A stretch of DNA of 64,000 bases. Source: Caulobacterales bacterium (GTDB lineage Bacteria; Pseudomonadota; Alphaproteobacteria; Caulobacterales; Caulobacteraceae). The notes under the pieces are model-generated. The model saw only the letters and a list, made by a program, of their open reading frames with translations, was not told where the DNA came from and ran no database searches. Of this stretch, positions 46,509 to 55,402 are shown in pieces. Position numbers and translations under genes: made by a program. The DNA lies in contig JAFLCS010000007.1 of the NCBI GenBank assembly GCA_017302105.1, positions 29,950-93,949 on the forward strand, given 5' to 3'. Within the stretch, counting starts at the first letter, position 1, and each line of letters starts with the position of its first letter.

Positions 46509-48389
46509 ATGCCGTTTCCGACTGTTCATCCCGCGCTGGCGCGCGCCCTCGACGAGCGCGGCTATGCCGAGCCGACCCCGGTTCAGGCCGCGGTGCTGGA
46601 AGACGGCCTGACCGACCAGGATTTGCTGGTGTCGGCCCAGACTGGTTCCGGCAAGACCGTCGCCTTCGGCCTGGCGGCGGCCCCAACCCTGCTGGGACTG
46701 GACGAGAGCTTCGGCGGGGCCGACCTGCCCATCGGCCTGGTCATCGCCCCGACACGGGAGCTGGCGCTCCAGGTCTCGACCGAGCTGCGCTGGCTCTATG
46801 CGCCGGCCCAGGGCCGAATCGTCACCTGCGTCGGCGGCATGGATGCGCGCCGCGAGCAGCGGGCGCTGGCACAGGGCACCCACATCGTCGTCGGCACGCC
46901 CGGTCGTTTGAAAGACCATATCGAGCGCGGCAATCTCGACCTGTCGGCGGTACGGATCGTGGTGCTCGATGAGGCCGACGAGATGCTCGACATGGGCTTC
47001 CGCGAGGATCTGGAATTCATCCTGGACGCCGCGCCGGCCGAGCGCCGCACCCTGCTGTTCTCGGCGACTATTGCGCGGGACATCGCCAGCCTGGCCCGCA
47101 AATACCAGAATGACGCGGTTCGGATCGACACGACCAACCGTAACGTCCCCCATGGCGACATCGAGTATCGCGCCATGCGGATCGCGCCCAACGAGGTCGA
47201 ACACGCGGTGGTCAATGTCCTGCGCTTCTTCGAGGCGCCGGGGGCGCTGGTCTTCTGTTCGACCCGGGACGCCGTGCGACACCTGCAATCGTCATTGCTG
47301 GAACGCGGTTTCAACTCGGTCGCCCTGTCCGGCGAGATGGGCCAGCGCGAGCGCAACGATGCGCTGCAGTCCCTGCGCGACGGACGCGCGCGGGTCTGTG
47401 TCGCGACCGACGTCGCGGCACGGGGCCTGGACCTGCCGGACCTGGGACTGGTGATCCATGCCGAACTGCCGATGAACAAGGCGGGCCTCCTGCACCGTTC
47501 GGGCCGGACGGGTCGCGCCGGCAAGAAGGGCGTCTCGGTCCTGCTGGTGCCGCACACCCGCCGTCGCAAGGCTGATATGCTGATCGGCAACGCCGGCATC
47601 GAGGTCGCCTGGTCCGGGGCTCCGACCGCCGAGGAGATCCGCGTCAAGGACGAAACCCGCCTGCTGTCCGCTGACGTCTTCGCTGCCGAGACCACCGAGG
47701 AAGACCTGGCCCTGGCGCGTCGCCTGCTGTCCGAGCGGACCCCCGAAGACATCGCTGCCGCCCTCATCCGGCTCCAGCGCAAGGATCTGCCCGCGCCGGA
47801 AGACCTGCTCGATCCGGGCGAGCGCCCGGCCCGCAAGCCCCGCGACGGCAACGACACCACGGCCCAACCCTGGCCCGGCGAGCGCCTGCAAGAAGACGAA
47901 ACAACCTGGTTCCGCATGGACGTGGGCCGCAGCCGCAATGCCGATCCCAAGTGGCTGATCCCGCTGATCTGTCGCCTCGGCCATATCACCAAGCGCGAGA
48001 TCGGCTCGATCCGGATCTACCCGGACGAAACGCGTTTCCAGATCGCCCTGACCCACGCCGATCGCTTCAGGACCGCGGTGGCGGCCTCTGGCGAAAAGGA
48101 CGTGACCATCACCGCATCGGAGGCCCCGGCACCCGGCGGCTATCGCTCGGGTCCCAAACCTCGCTTCGACGACGAGGGGGGTGCCCGCCCCTTCAAGAAG
48201 AAGCCGTACGCCAAGCGCGCCAACGGCGAGGCCCGACCAGCACCCAAGCCCTTCAAGCGACCCGAGCGCGCCGAAGCCGATGGCCCACGTCCGCCCTTCA
48301 AGAAGAAACAGGGTTTCAAGGCCAAGGGACCGCCGGCGGGCAAAAAGCCCTTTGCCAAGAAGCCGTTCAAGGCCAAGGCGCGGGGGTAG
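46509..48389 (+). CDS. DEAD-box RNA helicase with DbpA-type RNA-binding domain
   Basis: 626 aa. All core motifs are present: Q-region TPVQAAVLEDGL, AQTGSGKT (I), APTRELALQ (Ia), TPGRLKDH (Ib), VLDEADEMLDMGF (II), SATIARDIA (III), RVCVATDVAARGLDLP (V) and LHRSGRTGRAGKKG (VI). Residues about 455-540 resemble the DbpA RRM-like domain (WFRMDVGRSRNADPKWLIPLICR). The last 80 residues are a Lys/Phe/Pro-rich tail with repeated KKPF/PFKK units. Probably acts in ribosome assembly or RNA decay. It begins right after a terminator, so it has its own promoter, not identified. Confidence 0.92.
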   Translation: MPFPTVHPALARALDERGYAEPTPVQAAVLEDGLTDQDLLVSAQTGSGKTVAFGLAAAPTLLGLDESFGGADLPIGLVIAPTRELALQVSTELRWLYAPAQGRIVTCVGGMDARREQRALAQGTHIVVGTPGRLKDHIERGNLDLSAVRIVVLDEADEMLDMGFREDLEFILDAAPAERRTLLFSATIARDIASLARKYQNDAVRIDTTNRNVPHGDIEYRAMRIAPNEVEHAVVNVLRFFEAPGALVFCSTRDAVRHLQSSLLERGFNSVALSGEMGQRERNDALQSLRDGRARVCVATDVAARGLDLPDLGLVIHAELPMNKAGLLHRSGRTGRAGKKGVSVLLVPHTRRRKADMLIGNAGIEVAWSGAPTAEEIRVKDETRLLSADVFAAETTEEDLALARRLLSERTPEDIAAALIRLQRKDLPAPEDLLDPGERPARKPRDGNDTTAQPWPGERLQEDETTWFRMDVGRSRNADPKWLIPLICRLGHITKREIGSIRIYPDETRFQIALTHADRFRTAVAASGEKDVTITASEAPAPGGYRSGPKPRFDDEGGARPFKKKPYAKRANGEARPAPKPFKRPERAEADGPRPPFKKKQGFKAKGPPAGKKPFAKKPFKAKARG

Positions 48390-48557
48390 GATTCCCCAGT
48401 ACCTTCATCGCCAGGTTTGTCCCGGTGCCCCTTACCCGCGTTGACCGTCGACCTGCCGCAGCCAGTGGCGCTTATGGCCCCCGGAACACGTCCGGGGGTG
48501 ACGATGCAACTTGATCCAAGCATGGTCTAGAATGCCGTCCTCAGACGGAGCCACCTC
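48390..48557. other. Intergenic region between helicase and GST
   Basis: 168 nt without a gene. A perfect 8-bp hairpin CCCCCGGA/TCCGGGGG (48478-48485, 48491-48498; loop 5 nt) lies 59 nt before the GST gene; no T-run follows, so a termination role is doubtful. TTGACC at 48441 has no matched -10 at proper spacing. Confidence 0.5.
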
Positions 48558-49220
48558 ATGATCTTTGTCCATCACCTCAACGACAGCCGCTCGCAGCGCG
48601 TGCTCTGGCTGCTGGAGGAGCTGGGTCTGGACTATGAGGTTCGGCGCTATCAGCGCGACGCCAGGACCATGCTGGCCCCGCCTGAACTGCGCGCCATCCA
48701 CCCCTTGGGCAAGTCACCGGTGATCGAAGACGGCGCGGTCAAGGTCGCCGAGACCGGGGCCATCATCGAATATCTGCTCGATACCTACGGCCAGGGGCGG
48801 CTCAAGCCCGCCGCCGGGACCGAGGACGCCCGGCGCTTCACCTACTGGCTTCACTATGCCGAAGGTTCGGCCATGACGCCGCTCTTGCTACGGCTCATCT
48901 TCGGCCAGTTGCCGGCGCGCGTCCCCTTCTTCATCCGCCCCGCGGCCAACGCCATCTCCAAGGCCATGAACCAGCGCATGATCCAGCCCCAGCTGGACAG
49001 CCACATCGGCTACTGGGAGACGGAACTGGCCCGCACCGGCTGGTTCGCCGGCGATCAGTTCAGCGCCGCCGACATCATGATGAGCTTCCCGCTGGAGGCC
49101 GCCTCGGCCCGCGCCGGGGCCGCAAACCGGCCAAAGGTCGCCGATTTCATCCGCCGCATCCACGCACGTCCCGCCTACCAGCGCGCCATTGAACGCGGCG
49201 GACCGTATTCCTACGTCTAG
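48558..49220 (+). CDS. Glutathione S-transferase
   Basis: 220 aa. Thioredoxin-like N-terminal domain with NDSRSQRVLWLLEELGLDYEV, HPLGKSPVIED (cis-Pro) and VAETGAIIEYLLDTY (gamma-glutamyl recognition); helical C-terminal domain ending AERIHARPAYQRA-like HARPAYQRAIERG. Typical bacterial GST for detoxification or peroxide reduction; substrate unknown. It lies alone between the helicase and a small membrane gene. Confidence 0.88.
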   Translation: MIFVHHLNDSRSQRVLWLLEELGLDYEVRRYQRDARTMLAPPELRAIHPLGKSPVIEDGAVKVAETGAIIEYLLDTYGQGRLKPAAGTEDARRFTYWLHYAEGSAMTPLLLRLIFGQLPARVPFFIRPAANAISKAMNQRMIQPQLDSHIGYWETELARTGWFAGDQFSAADIMMSFPLEAASARAGAANRPKVADFIRRIHARPAYQRAIERGGPYSYV

Positions 49221-49264
49221 GGGGTCGGCGCGAACTGAAAGGCCGATTCTGCGTTTTTGATCCG

Positions 49265-49495
49265 ATGCACAAGCCTGAACCGCCACCGCCGTCCTCTGGT
49301 GCCCGCCTAAAGGGTCAGACCTTGAGGCTTGCCGCATCATTTCTCGTGGGCTTGCTGGTCATGCTGGTTACCGGTCTGGTTGGCGTGGCCCTGACCAAGG
49401 CCGTGCTGTGGTCGGTCGCGGCAGCCGTCGTGTTCTGGCTCGGCTGGCTGGCCTTTGTGCGCGTTTGGTTCAGGCTCGCGCACCGCCACTCTTGA
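49265..49495 (+). CDS. Small inner-membrane protein of unknown function
   Basis: 76 aa from ATG 49265. A Pro-rich cytoplasmic-side N-terminus (MHKPEPPPPSSGARLKG) and two transmembrane segments (LAASFLVGLLVMLVTGLVGVAL, AVLWSVAAAVVFWLGWLAFV) with a basic C-terminal end. No family recognised. Followed by a terminator at 49536, so it is probably its own short transcription unit or linked to the GST gene. Confidence 0.6.
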   Translation: MHKPEPPPPSSGARLKGQTLRLAASFLVGLLVMLVTGLVGVALTKAVLWSVAAAVVFWLGWLAFVRVWFRLAHRHS

Positions 49496-49535
49496 AAAAG
49501 GCGGAATTGGGACCTATCCTCTTCCCCCACTGAGC

Positions 49536-49564
49536 GCCGACCGCCACGCCCGCGGTCGGCTTTT
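49536..49564 (+). terminator. Terminator between small membrane gene and greA
   Basis: Perfect 9-bp stem GCCGACCGC / GCGGTCGGC (49536-49544, 49552-49560) with a 7-nt loop, followed by TTTT at 49561. A further T-run (TTTCATTTC) continues. Confidence 0.85.
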
Positions 49565-49597
49565 CATTTCCCAGGGCGACAAGAAAACTACCCGATA

Positions 49598-50071
49598 ATG
49601 GAAAAAGTGCCGATGACCGCCGGGGGCTATCAGTCCCTCGACGAGGAGTTGAAGCGTCTCAAGTCGGTGGAGCGCCCCAATGTGATCGCGGCGATCTCTG
49701 AGGCCCGCTCGCATGGCGATCTGTCTGAAAATGCGGAGTACCATGCCGCCAAGGAGCGTCAGGGCTGGATCGAAGGCCGCATCGCTGAGATCGAGGACAA
49801 GATCTCGCGGGCCCAGGTGATCGACGTGTCCAAGCTGTCCGGTGCCCAGGTGAAGTTCGGCGCGACCGTCACGGTTGTCGACGAAGACACCGAGGAAGAA
49901 GGCCGCTACCAGCTGGTCGGCGAGCACGAAGCCGATGTGAAGGACGGCAAGGTCTCCATCACCTCGCCGATCGCGCGTGCGATCATCGGCAAGGAGCAGG
50001 GAGACGTGGTTGAGGTCAACACGCCCGGCGGCGTGAAGTCCTACGAAATCCTCAAGGTCGAGTGGCGCTAG
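49598..50071 (+). CDS. greA: Transcription elongation factor GreA
   Basis: 157 aa. N-terminal coiled coil (about 1-75) with [21 protein letters not shown] and the acidic tip that enters the RNA polymerase secondary channel; C-terminal FKBP-like domain with [26 protein letters not shown] and [18 protein letters not shown]. Rescues stalled RNA polymerase by stimulating transcript cleavage. The ELM1-like gene overlaps its 3' end by 10 nt, so the two are cotranslated. Confidence 0.97.
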   Translation: MEKVPMTAGGYQSLDEELKRLKSVERPNVIAAISEARSHGDLSENAEYHAAKERQGWIEGRIAEIEDKISRAQVIDVSKLSGAQVKFGATVTVVDEDTEEEGRYQLVGEHEADVKDGKVSITSPIARAIIGKEQGDVVEVNTPGGVKSYEILKVEWR

Positions 50072-51042
50072 ATCGACCCCTGTCGATCTGGACCGTCACA
50101 GACGGTCGCGCCGGTATTGAGAACCAGGCGCTGGGTCTCGCCGAAGCCATCCAGCGGCTGACTCCGGCTGACATCACGGTCAAGCGCGTGCGGTTTCGGC
50201 CGGTGTTTGATCGCTGGCCGAATGCACTTCGGATTTTCCCCAACGCCATGCTGGCGGCGAGTTCCGACCGCTTGGCACCACCGTTTCCCGATCTGGTGAT
50301 TGCCAACGGTCGAGCCAGCCTGCCGTTTTCAACACGCCTGAAACGCGCCTCCGAGGGCCGGACCTTTGTGGTCCAGCTTCAGGACCCTCGCGTGCCGCTG
50401 ACGGCCTTCGACCTCGTGATCCCCCCCATGCACGACGGCCTGGCGGGGCCGAACGTTTTTCCGATCCTGGGATCACCGAACCGCATCACAGCTGAGCGTC
50501 TCGCGGCCGGGGCGGCCCCCTTTCTGGACACGCTCTCAGCCTTGCCGCACCCGCGTCTGGCCGTGCTGATCGGTGGCCGTTCCAGAGCCCACGACCTCCG
50601 CCCGGACAGGGCGCAGATTCTTGCCGATCAGATTGTTGCGGCGCTCGGTCACTGCGGCGGGTCATTGATGATGACCTTCTCGCGCCGGACCCCGGCCGGT
50701 GCCCGCGGGGTTCTGACATCGCGCCTGTCCGTCCTGCCAGGTCTGATTTGGGACGGCGAAGGCCCGAACCCCTATTTCGCCTTCCTGGACCTCGCCGACC
50801 ACATTCTGGTGACCGAGGATTCGGTGAACATGGCGACCGAAGCCGCTGCAACCGGCAAGCCGGTACAGATCCTGGGTTTGGACGGTTCATCGGCCAAGAT
50901 CGACGGATTGCACGCCGCACTCCAGGCACGAAGGATCACCAGACCCTTTGAGGGCAGGCTGGAGTCCTGGAGCTATACGCCGCTCAATGAGACCGAGCGG
51001 GCCGCGCACGAGGTCCTGGCCCGAATGTCGGCGCGTACCTAA
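50062..51042 (+). CDS. ELM1-like (DUF1022) predicted sugar-nucleotide transferase-type protein
   Basis: 326 aa from GTG 50062, with AAGG 4 nt upstream of the GTG. DUF1022/ELM1 features: [56 protein letters not shown], and [22 protein letters not shown]. The fold is GT-B-like; the plant relative is ELM1, needed for mitochondrial fission, but in bacteria the function is unknown. It overlaps greA by 10 nt and ends 52 nt before pgk. Confidence 0.8.
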   Translation: MALDRPLSIWTVTDGRAGIENQALGLAEAIQRLTPADITVKRVRFRPVFDRWPNALRIFPNAMLAASSDRLAPPFPDLVIANGRASLPFSTRLKRASEGRTFVVQLQDPRVPLTAFDLVIPPMHDGLAGPNVFPILGSPNRITAERLAAGAAPFLDTLSALPHPRLAVLIGGRSRAHDLRPDRAQILADQIVAALGHCGGSLMMTFSRRTPAGARGVLTSRLSVLPGLIWDGEGPNPYFAFLDLADHILVTEDSVNMATEAAATGKPVQILGLDGSSAKIDGLHAALQARRITRPFEGRLESWSYTPLNETERAAHEVLARMSART

Positions 51043-51058
51043 GGCAGACGGGGCACTC

Positions 51059-51087
51059 TTCACCCCTTCCTTCAGGCGCTCTATAGA
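51059..51087 (+). promoter_or_regulatory. Candidate pgk promoter giving a leaderless mRNA
   Basis: TTCACC (51059-51064), a 17-nt spacer, and TATAGA (51082-51087). The pgk ATG starts 7 nt past the -10, so transcription would begin at or next to the start codon. Leaderless transcripts are well documented in Caulobacter; this instance is inference. Confidence 0.5.
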
Positions 51088-51094
51088 GCCGACC

Positions 51095-52291
51095 ATGAGC
51101 ACCTTTCGCACCCTCGATGCCGCCGGCGACCTGACCGGCCAGACCGCCCTCGTCCGCGTGGACTTCAACGTTCCCATGGACGGCGGGCAGGTGTCCGACG
51201 ACACGCGGCTGCGCGCCGCCCTGCCGACCATCAACAAGCTGCGCGAGGCCGGGGCCAAGGTCGCCCTCCTCGCCCACTTCGGCCGTCCCAAGGGCCAGCG
51301 CGTCCCCGAGATGAGCCTGGAGCCGATCGTCGCGCCGCTGGAGGCGCTGGTGGGCGCCCCGGTCCGCTTCGCTTCAGACTGCATAGGCGACGACGCCCAG
51401 GCGGTTCTGGACGGCCTGGACACCGGCGGGGTCGCCCTGCTTGAGAACGTCCGCTTCCACGCCGGCGAGGAAAAGAACGACGCCGCCTTCGCCGACGCCC
51501 TGGCGGCGCTGGGCGACCTGTACGTCAATGACGCCTTCTCGGCCGCCCACCGGGCCCATGCCTCGACCGAAGGGCTGGCGCGGCGCCTCCCTGCCTATGC
51601 CGGGGAATCCATGCGCCGCGAGCTGGAGGCTCTGGATGCGGCTCTGGGCAGCCCCAAGATGCCGGTGCTCGGCATCGTTGGCGGCTCCAAGGTCTCGACC
51701 AAGCTGGACCTGCTGCTGAACCTGGTTAGCAAACTCGACAAGCTGGCCATCGGTGGCGGCATGGCCAACACCTTCCTGGCCGCCATGGGTCAGGATGTCG
51801 CCGCCTCCCTGTGCGAACACGATCTGGGCGACACCGCGCGCGCGATCATCAAGGTCGCCGACAAGGCCGGCTGCGAGCTGCTACTGCCGGTCGACGTCGT
51901 CGTCGCCACCGAGGTCAGCCCCGAGGCCAAGGCCACCGTGCGCGAGCTGGGTCAGCTTGAACCCGACGAGATGATCCTCGACGCCGGCCCGGCCACCGTC
52001 GCGCGACTGGAAAAGGCCATGGCCGAATCCCGCACCCTGATCTGGAACGGCCCGCTGGGCGTGTTCGAGGTGCCGCCGTTCGACGCCGCCACGGTGCGCG
52101 CCGCGCGCACCGCCGCCGCCCTGGCCCAGTCCGGCACCCTGATCGCCGTGGCCGGCGGCGGCGACACCGTCGCGGCCCTCAATCACGCGGGCGTGGCCGA
52201 CGACATGACCTTCGTCTCCACCGCCGGCGGCGCCTTTCTGGAGTGGATGGAAGGCAAGGCCCTGCCCGGCGTCGAAGCGCTGCGGGTCTAG
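51095..52291 (+). CDS. pgk: Phosphoglycerate kinase
   Basis: 398 aa from ATG 51095 (MSTFRTLDAAGD). N-domain substrate site VRVDFNVPMDGGQVSDDTRLRAALPTI and LLAHFGRPKGQR; the C-domain nucleotide site with VGGSKVSTKLDLL, IWNGPLGVFEVPPFDA and GGGDTVAALNHAG. Converts 1,3-bisphosphoglycerate and ADP to 3-phosphoglycerate and ATP. It lies with a class I aldolase 2 kb downstream, with two unrelated genes between. Confidence 0.98.
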   Translation: MSTFRTLDAAGDLTGQTALVRVDFNVPMDGGQVSDDTRLRAALPTINKLREAGAKVALLAHFGRPKGQRVPEMSLEPIVAPLEALVGAPVRFASDCIGDDAQAVLDGLDTGGVALLENVRFHAGEEKNDAAFADALAALGDLYVNDAFSAAHRAHASTEGLARRLPAYAGESMRRELEALDAALGSPKMPVLGIVGGSKVSTKLDLLLNLVSKLDKLAIGGGMANTFLAAMGQDVAASLCEHDLGDTARAIIKVADKAGCELLLPVDVVVATEVSPEAKATVRELGQLEPDEMILDAGPATVARLEKAMAESRTLIWNGPLGVFEVPPFDAATVRAARTAAALAQSGTLIAVAGGGDTVAALNHAGVADDMTFVSTAGGAFLEWMEGKALPGVEALRV

Positions 52292-52300
52292 GCGCGGCCT

Positions 52301-53152
52301 TTGACCTGGCGCAGCAAATATTGGGACATCATCGACCAGCTCTACTGGTGGCCCCGGTACCTCGGCCTGACGTCGATCAACCAACGCCATTGGCGGATCG
52401 AGGGTGAGCGTCTGAGCATTCCCCTCAGCATGGTCAATCGGAGCGGCCCCCTCTACACGCGCGGCATGAGGAGCTCCGAGCTAATCCAGGATCTCCACGG
52501 CAAGGAAGAGATCCTCAATCACGTCTTCGATCTGACGTTCGCAATCGCACCGGATGTCATGATCGAGGCCTGTTTTGCTGAACCGCTGGGATTTCGCGAC
52601 GCCGGGCCTTTCGAGTCCATTGGGCGCGAGGTTCAAAATCGATATCGCTGGGGTGCCGAAACGAACGTCACGCAGCAGGATGGCTTCTTCGTCAGCGAGC
52701 GTTCCGCCATCGGCGTCGAGCTTAAACTCGGCTCATCGAGCTGGCCTGGCCAGGTGGCCAAATACGCCGCCCTCCTAGCTTGGGAGGAGTTGCAGTCGGG
52801 CCGCAAAAGTCAGCTTGGCCTCGTTTTCATTGCGCCTGAATCCGCTCGAGCGACTCACTGGCGCAAATGCGGTCTTGAAGGCGACAAGATTGACGCCAGC
52901 TTCCTCGATCAAACCTGGACCCGCCCTCTACCCGGTCAGATCCAGCAACTGTTTGCTGACGAGAGAGAGCGCGTCGCCGACGTGCTCGACCGACTGCAGT
53001 TGGCGTTCGTCAGTTGGGAAGCGTTTCGTGATCGCTTGACCCGATACCGCGAACCCCTTGACCGGACGCAGCCGGGCGACCAGGCGCTTGGAAAACTGAT
53101 CGACGGTTTTGTCGCCCAGTTGAACGCCCATCGATCAACTGGGATAGGCTAA
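52301..53152 (+). CDS. Unknown protein with PD-(D/E)XK nuclease-like motif
   Basis: 283 aa from TTG 52301, 9 nt past the pgk stop; ATGs at 52430 and 52466 are alternatives and no ribosome-binding site decides. A possible PD-(D/E)XK core: Asp in QQDGFFVSERSAIG, then VELKLGSSS (E-x-K) about 13 residues later, and a following amphipathic helix WPGQVAKYAALLAW. The N-terminus is Trp/Tyr-rich (YWDIIDQLYWWPRYLGL). No family recognised. By eye its codons are less GC-rich than the neighbours, hinting at transfer. It interrupts the pgk-aldolase neighbourhood. Confidence 0.5.
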   Translation: MTWRSKYWDIIDQLYWWPRYLGLTSINQRHWRIEGERLSIPLSMVNRSGPLYTRGMRSSELIQDLHGKEEILNHVFDLTFAIAPDVMIEACFAEPLGFRDAGPFESIGREVQNRYRWGAETNVTQQDGFFVSERSAIGVELKLGSSSWPGQVAKYAALLAWEELQSGRKSQLGLVFIAPESARATHWRKCGLEGDKIDASFLDQTWTRPLPGQIQQLFADERERVADVLDRLQLAFVSWEAFRDRLTRYREPLDRTQPGDQALGKLIDGFVAQLNAHRSTGIG

Positions 53153-53234
53153 CCGGCACACCGGCCAGAAGTCCGTTTCTATTTGCAATCGACTTGACGT
53201 TGTGACAGCGTCCGCTCGCCACAGGGAGGACGCC

Positions 53235-54011
53235 ATGGCGGAATTCATCACCACCGAAGATCGCGGATTCGTTCGGCTAATCGGGCTGAACCGGCCCGAC
53301 AAGCGCAACGCCTTCACCGGCGCCATGCTGGCCGAACTGGCCCAGGCCTATACCGATCTGGCCGATGATCCGGCGATCCGCTGCGGCGTGCTTTACGCCC
53401 ATGGCTCAATGTTCACCGCCGGGCTGGATCTGGCCGACGTCGCCCCGCGCGTCATGGCCGGCGAGCCGCTGATGGGCGCCGCCCGGATCGACCCCTGGGG
53501 CATCTATGGCGAGCGCTGTCCCAAGCCGATGGTCCTGGCCGTCCACGGCAAGTGCCTGACCCTCGGCATCGAGCTGGCCCTGTCCGCCGACATCGTGATC
53601 GCAGACGAAACCGCCGCCTTCGCCCAGATCGAGATCGCGCGCGGCATCTTCCCGTTCGGCGGTGCCACCGTGCGCATGGCCCAGGCCGGGGGCTATCAGA
53701 ACGCGATGCGCTGGCTTTTGACCGGCGATGAATTCGGGGCCGAAGACGCCCGCCATCTGGGTCTGGTTCAGGAGATCACCCCGCCCGGCCAGGCGCTGGA
53801 GCACGCCGTCGCCATCGCAGAACGGATCTCGGCCCAGGCCCCGCTCGGCGTCGCCGCCACGCTCAAGTCCGCGCGGCTGGCCATGCACGATCCCGAGGCC
53901 GCCAAGGCCGCCCTGGCCGACGAAGTCCGCGCCCTGTTCTCGACCGAGGACGCCGCCACCGCCCTGGCCGCCTTCATGACCCGCCAGACGCCTGTCTTCA
54001 AAGGGCGCTGA
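53235..54011 (+). CDS. Enoyl-CoA hydratase/isomerase family protein
   Basis: 258 aa from ATG 53235 with GGAGG upstream. Crotonase-fold marks are LNRPDKRNAFTGAMLAEL, the oxyanion-hole segments HGSMFTAGLDLADV and HGKCLTLGIELALSADIVIADETAAF, and GGATVRMAQAGGYQNAMRWLLTGDEF. The catalytic acids of a true hydratase cannot be confirmed, since the position of the second Glu differs, so an isomerase or other crotonase is equally likely. Located between the PD-(D/E)XK-like gene and the aldolase. Confidence 0.85.
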   Translation: MAEFITTEDRGFVRLIGLNRPDKRNAFTGAMLAELAQAYTDLADDPAIRCGVLYAHGSMFTAGLDLADVAPRVMAGEPLMGAARIDPWGIYGERCPKPMVLAVHGKCLTLGIELALSADIVIADETAAFAQIEIARGIFPFGGATVRMAQAGGYQNAMRWLLTGDEFGAEDARHLGLVQEITPPGQALEHAVAIAERISAQAPLGVAATLKSARLAMHDPEAAKAALADEVRALFSTEDAATALAAFMTRQTPVFKGR

Positions 54012-54163
54012 CGTTCCGACGCCATTTGCCTCGGCCTTGGGCTGTTTCAAGGCACCCGCCAGGCTTGCCATTTGTGGGACGCCGCCGGATCACGCCCGCG
54101 TGACTTTTGCGGCGGGATTGCCTATACGCGCCGCCACAAAATCAGAATTCACAGGATCCAATC

Positions 54164-55183
54164 ATGAATCTCGCGGCACTGAACGCGGTGGCCACGGCTA
54201 TGGTCGCGCCCGGCAAAGGCATTCTGGCGGCGGACGAATCCTCCGGCACCATCAAGAAGCGCTTTGACGCCATCGGCGTTGAGAGCACCGAGGCCAACCG
54301 CCGCGACTACCGCGAGCTGCTGTTCCGTTCAGACACGGCCATGAAAGATCATATCTCGGGCGTCATCCTGTTCGAGGAGACCCTGTATCAGGACGGTGCC
54401 GACGGCACCCCGCTGGTCGAGCTGATCAAGGCCGCCGGCTCGATCCCCGGCATCAAGGTCGACAAGGGTGCCAAGCCGATGGACGGCTTCCCCGGCGAGA
54501 CCCTGACCGAGGGCCTGGACGGCCTGGGTGAGCGCCTGCAGAAGGACTATGCCCGCGGTGCCCGCTTCGCCAAGTGGCGCGCGGTCATCGACATCGCTGA
54601 CGGCATCCCGACCTGGGGGGCGGTCAAGGCCAACGCCCACGCCCTGGCCCGCTACGCCGCCATCTGTCAGGCCAATGAGATCGTGCCGATCGTCGAGCCG
54701 GAAATCCTGATGGACGGTGCCCACTCGATCGACCGCTGCGATGAAGTGACCCGCTGGGTTCTCCAGACCGTCTTCGACGAACTGTTCGAGCAGCGCGTGG
54801 CGCTGGAGGGCATCGTGCTCAAGCCCAACATGGTCATCTCCGGCAAGAAGAACGCCAATCGCGCCGGCGTCGAGGAAGTGGCTGAAAAGACCATCGCCGC
54901 ACTGAAGGCCACCGTACCGTCGGCCGTGCCGGGCATCGCCTATCTGTCGGGCGGTCAGTCCGACGAAGAGGCCACCGCCCACCTGGACGCCATGAACAAG
55001 ATCGGCGGCTTCCCCTGGAGCATGACCTTCTCCTATGGCCGCGCCCTTCAGGCCGCGCCCCAGAAGGCCTGGGCTGGCAAGACCGAGAACGTCCCCGCTG
55101 CCTCGAAGGCCTTCCACCACCGCGCCCGCATGAACGGCCTGGCCTCGACCGGTGACTGGTCCAAGAGCCTGGAAGCGGCCTGA
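54164..55183 (+). CDS. Fructose-bisphosphate aldolase, class I (eukaryotic type)
   Basis: 339 aa from ATG 54164 with AGGAT upstream. ILAADESSGTIKKRFDAIG near the N-terminus, RWRAVIDI-type KWRAVIDIADGIPTWGAV, EPEILMDGAHSIDRCDEVT, the Schiff-base Lys in VLKPNMVISGKK (residue 220), and AYLSGGQSDEEATAHLDAMN. This is the metazoan/plant-type class I enzyme rather than the Fba class II form. It splits or forms fructose 1,6-bisphosphate. TTGCGG and TATACG upstream (54110-54130) may be its promoter. Followed by a strong terminator. Confidence 0.93.
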   Translation: MNLAALNAVATAMVAPGKGILAADESSGTIKKRFDAIGVESTEANRRDYRELLFRSDTAMKDHISGVILFEETLYQDGADGTPLVELIKAAGSIPGIKVDKGAKPMDGFPGETLTEGLDGLGERLQKDYARGARFAKWRAVIDIADGIPTWGAVKANAHALARYAAICQANEIVPIVEPEILMDGAHSIDRCDEVTRWVLQTVFDELFEQRVALEGIVLKPNMVISGKKNANRAGVEEVAEKTIAALKATVPSAVPGIAYLSGGQSDEEATAHLDAMNKIGGFPWSMTFSYGRALQAAPQKAWAGKTENVPAASKAFHHRARMNGLASTGDWSKSLEAA

Positions 55184-55203
55184 TCAGATCAGGTTTGAAA
55201 CGC

Positions 55204-55235
55204 AAAAAGGGCGGCTCAGATGAGCCGCCCTTTTT
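55204..55235. terminator. Bidirectional terminator between aldolase and tRNA-Met
   Basis: AAAAAGGGCGGCT (55204-55216) and AGCCGCCCTTTTT (55223-55235) form a near-perfect palindrome with T-runs on both strands. It terminates the aldolase transcript from the left and the tRNA transcript from the right. Confidence 0.92.
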
Positions 55236-55248
55236 CATGTCCGGGCGA

Positions 55249-55325
55249 TGGTGGCTGGGGGCGGGCTCGAACCGCCGACCTGTGGGTTATGAATCCACCG
55301 CTCTAACCAGCTGAGCTACCCAGCC
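55249..55325 (-). tRNA. tRNA-Met (CAT anticodon)
   Basis: 77-nt cloverleaf on the minus strand with encoded CCA (55249-55251). Acceptor GGCTGGG/CCCAGCC, D arm with TAGCTCAGCTGGTTAGAGC, anticodon stem GTGGA/CCCAC around TTCATAA (anticodon CAT), T arm GGCGG TTCGAGC CCGCC. The paired 1-72 position excludes initiator tRNA. A lysidine-modified tRNA-Ile2 (CAT) cannot be wholly excluded, but elongator Met fits better. Confidence 0.93.
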
Positions 55326-55341
55326 ATCGCGCGAGACGGCG

Positions 55342-55370
55342 CGTATATAGGCCAAGCCGCGCCGGTTCAA
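55342..55370 (-). promoter_or_regulatory. Candidate tRNA-Met promoter
   Basis: On the minus strand TTGAAC (55365-55370), 17-nt spacer, and TATACG (55342-55347); the -10 is about 17 nt from the tRNA 5' end. The plus-strand glycosyltransferase gene starts at 55403, so this lies in the divergent intergenic space. Confidence 0.55.
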
Positions 55371-55402
55371 GACAGGTGCGAAAACTCTCGTAACCGCCTA
55401 GC

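Noticed and set aside
50948-51094. Upstream extension of pgk (49 codons)
   Set aside because: It overlaps the ELM1-like gene in another frame, and the pgk family starts at the ATG at 51095.
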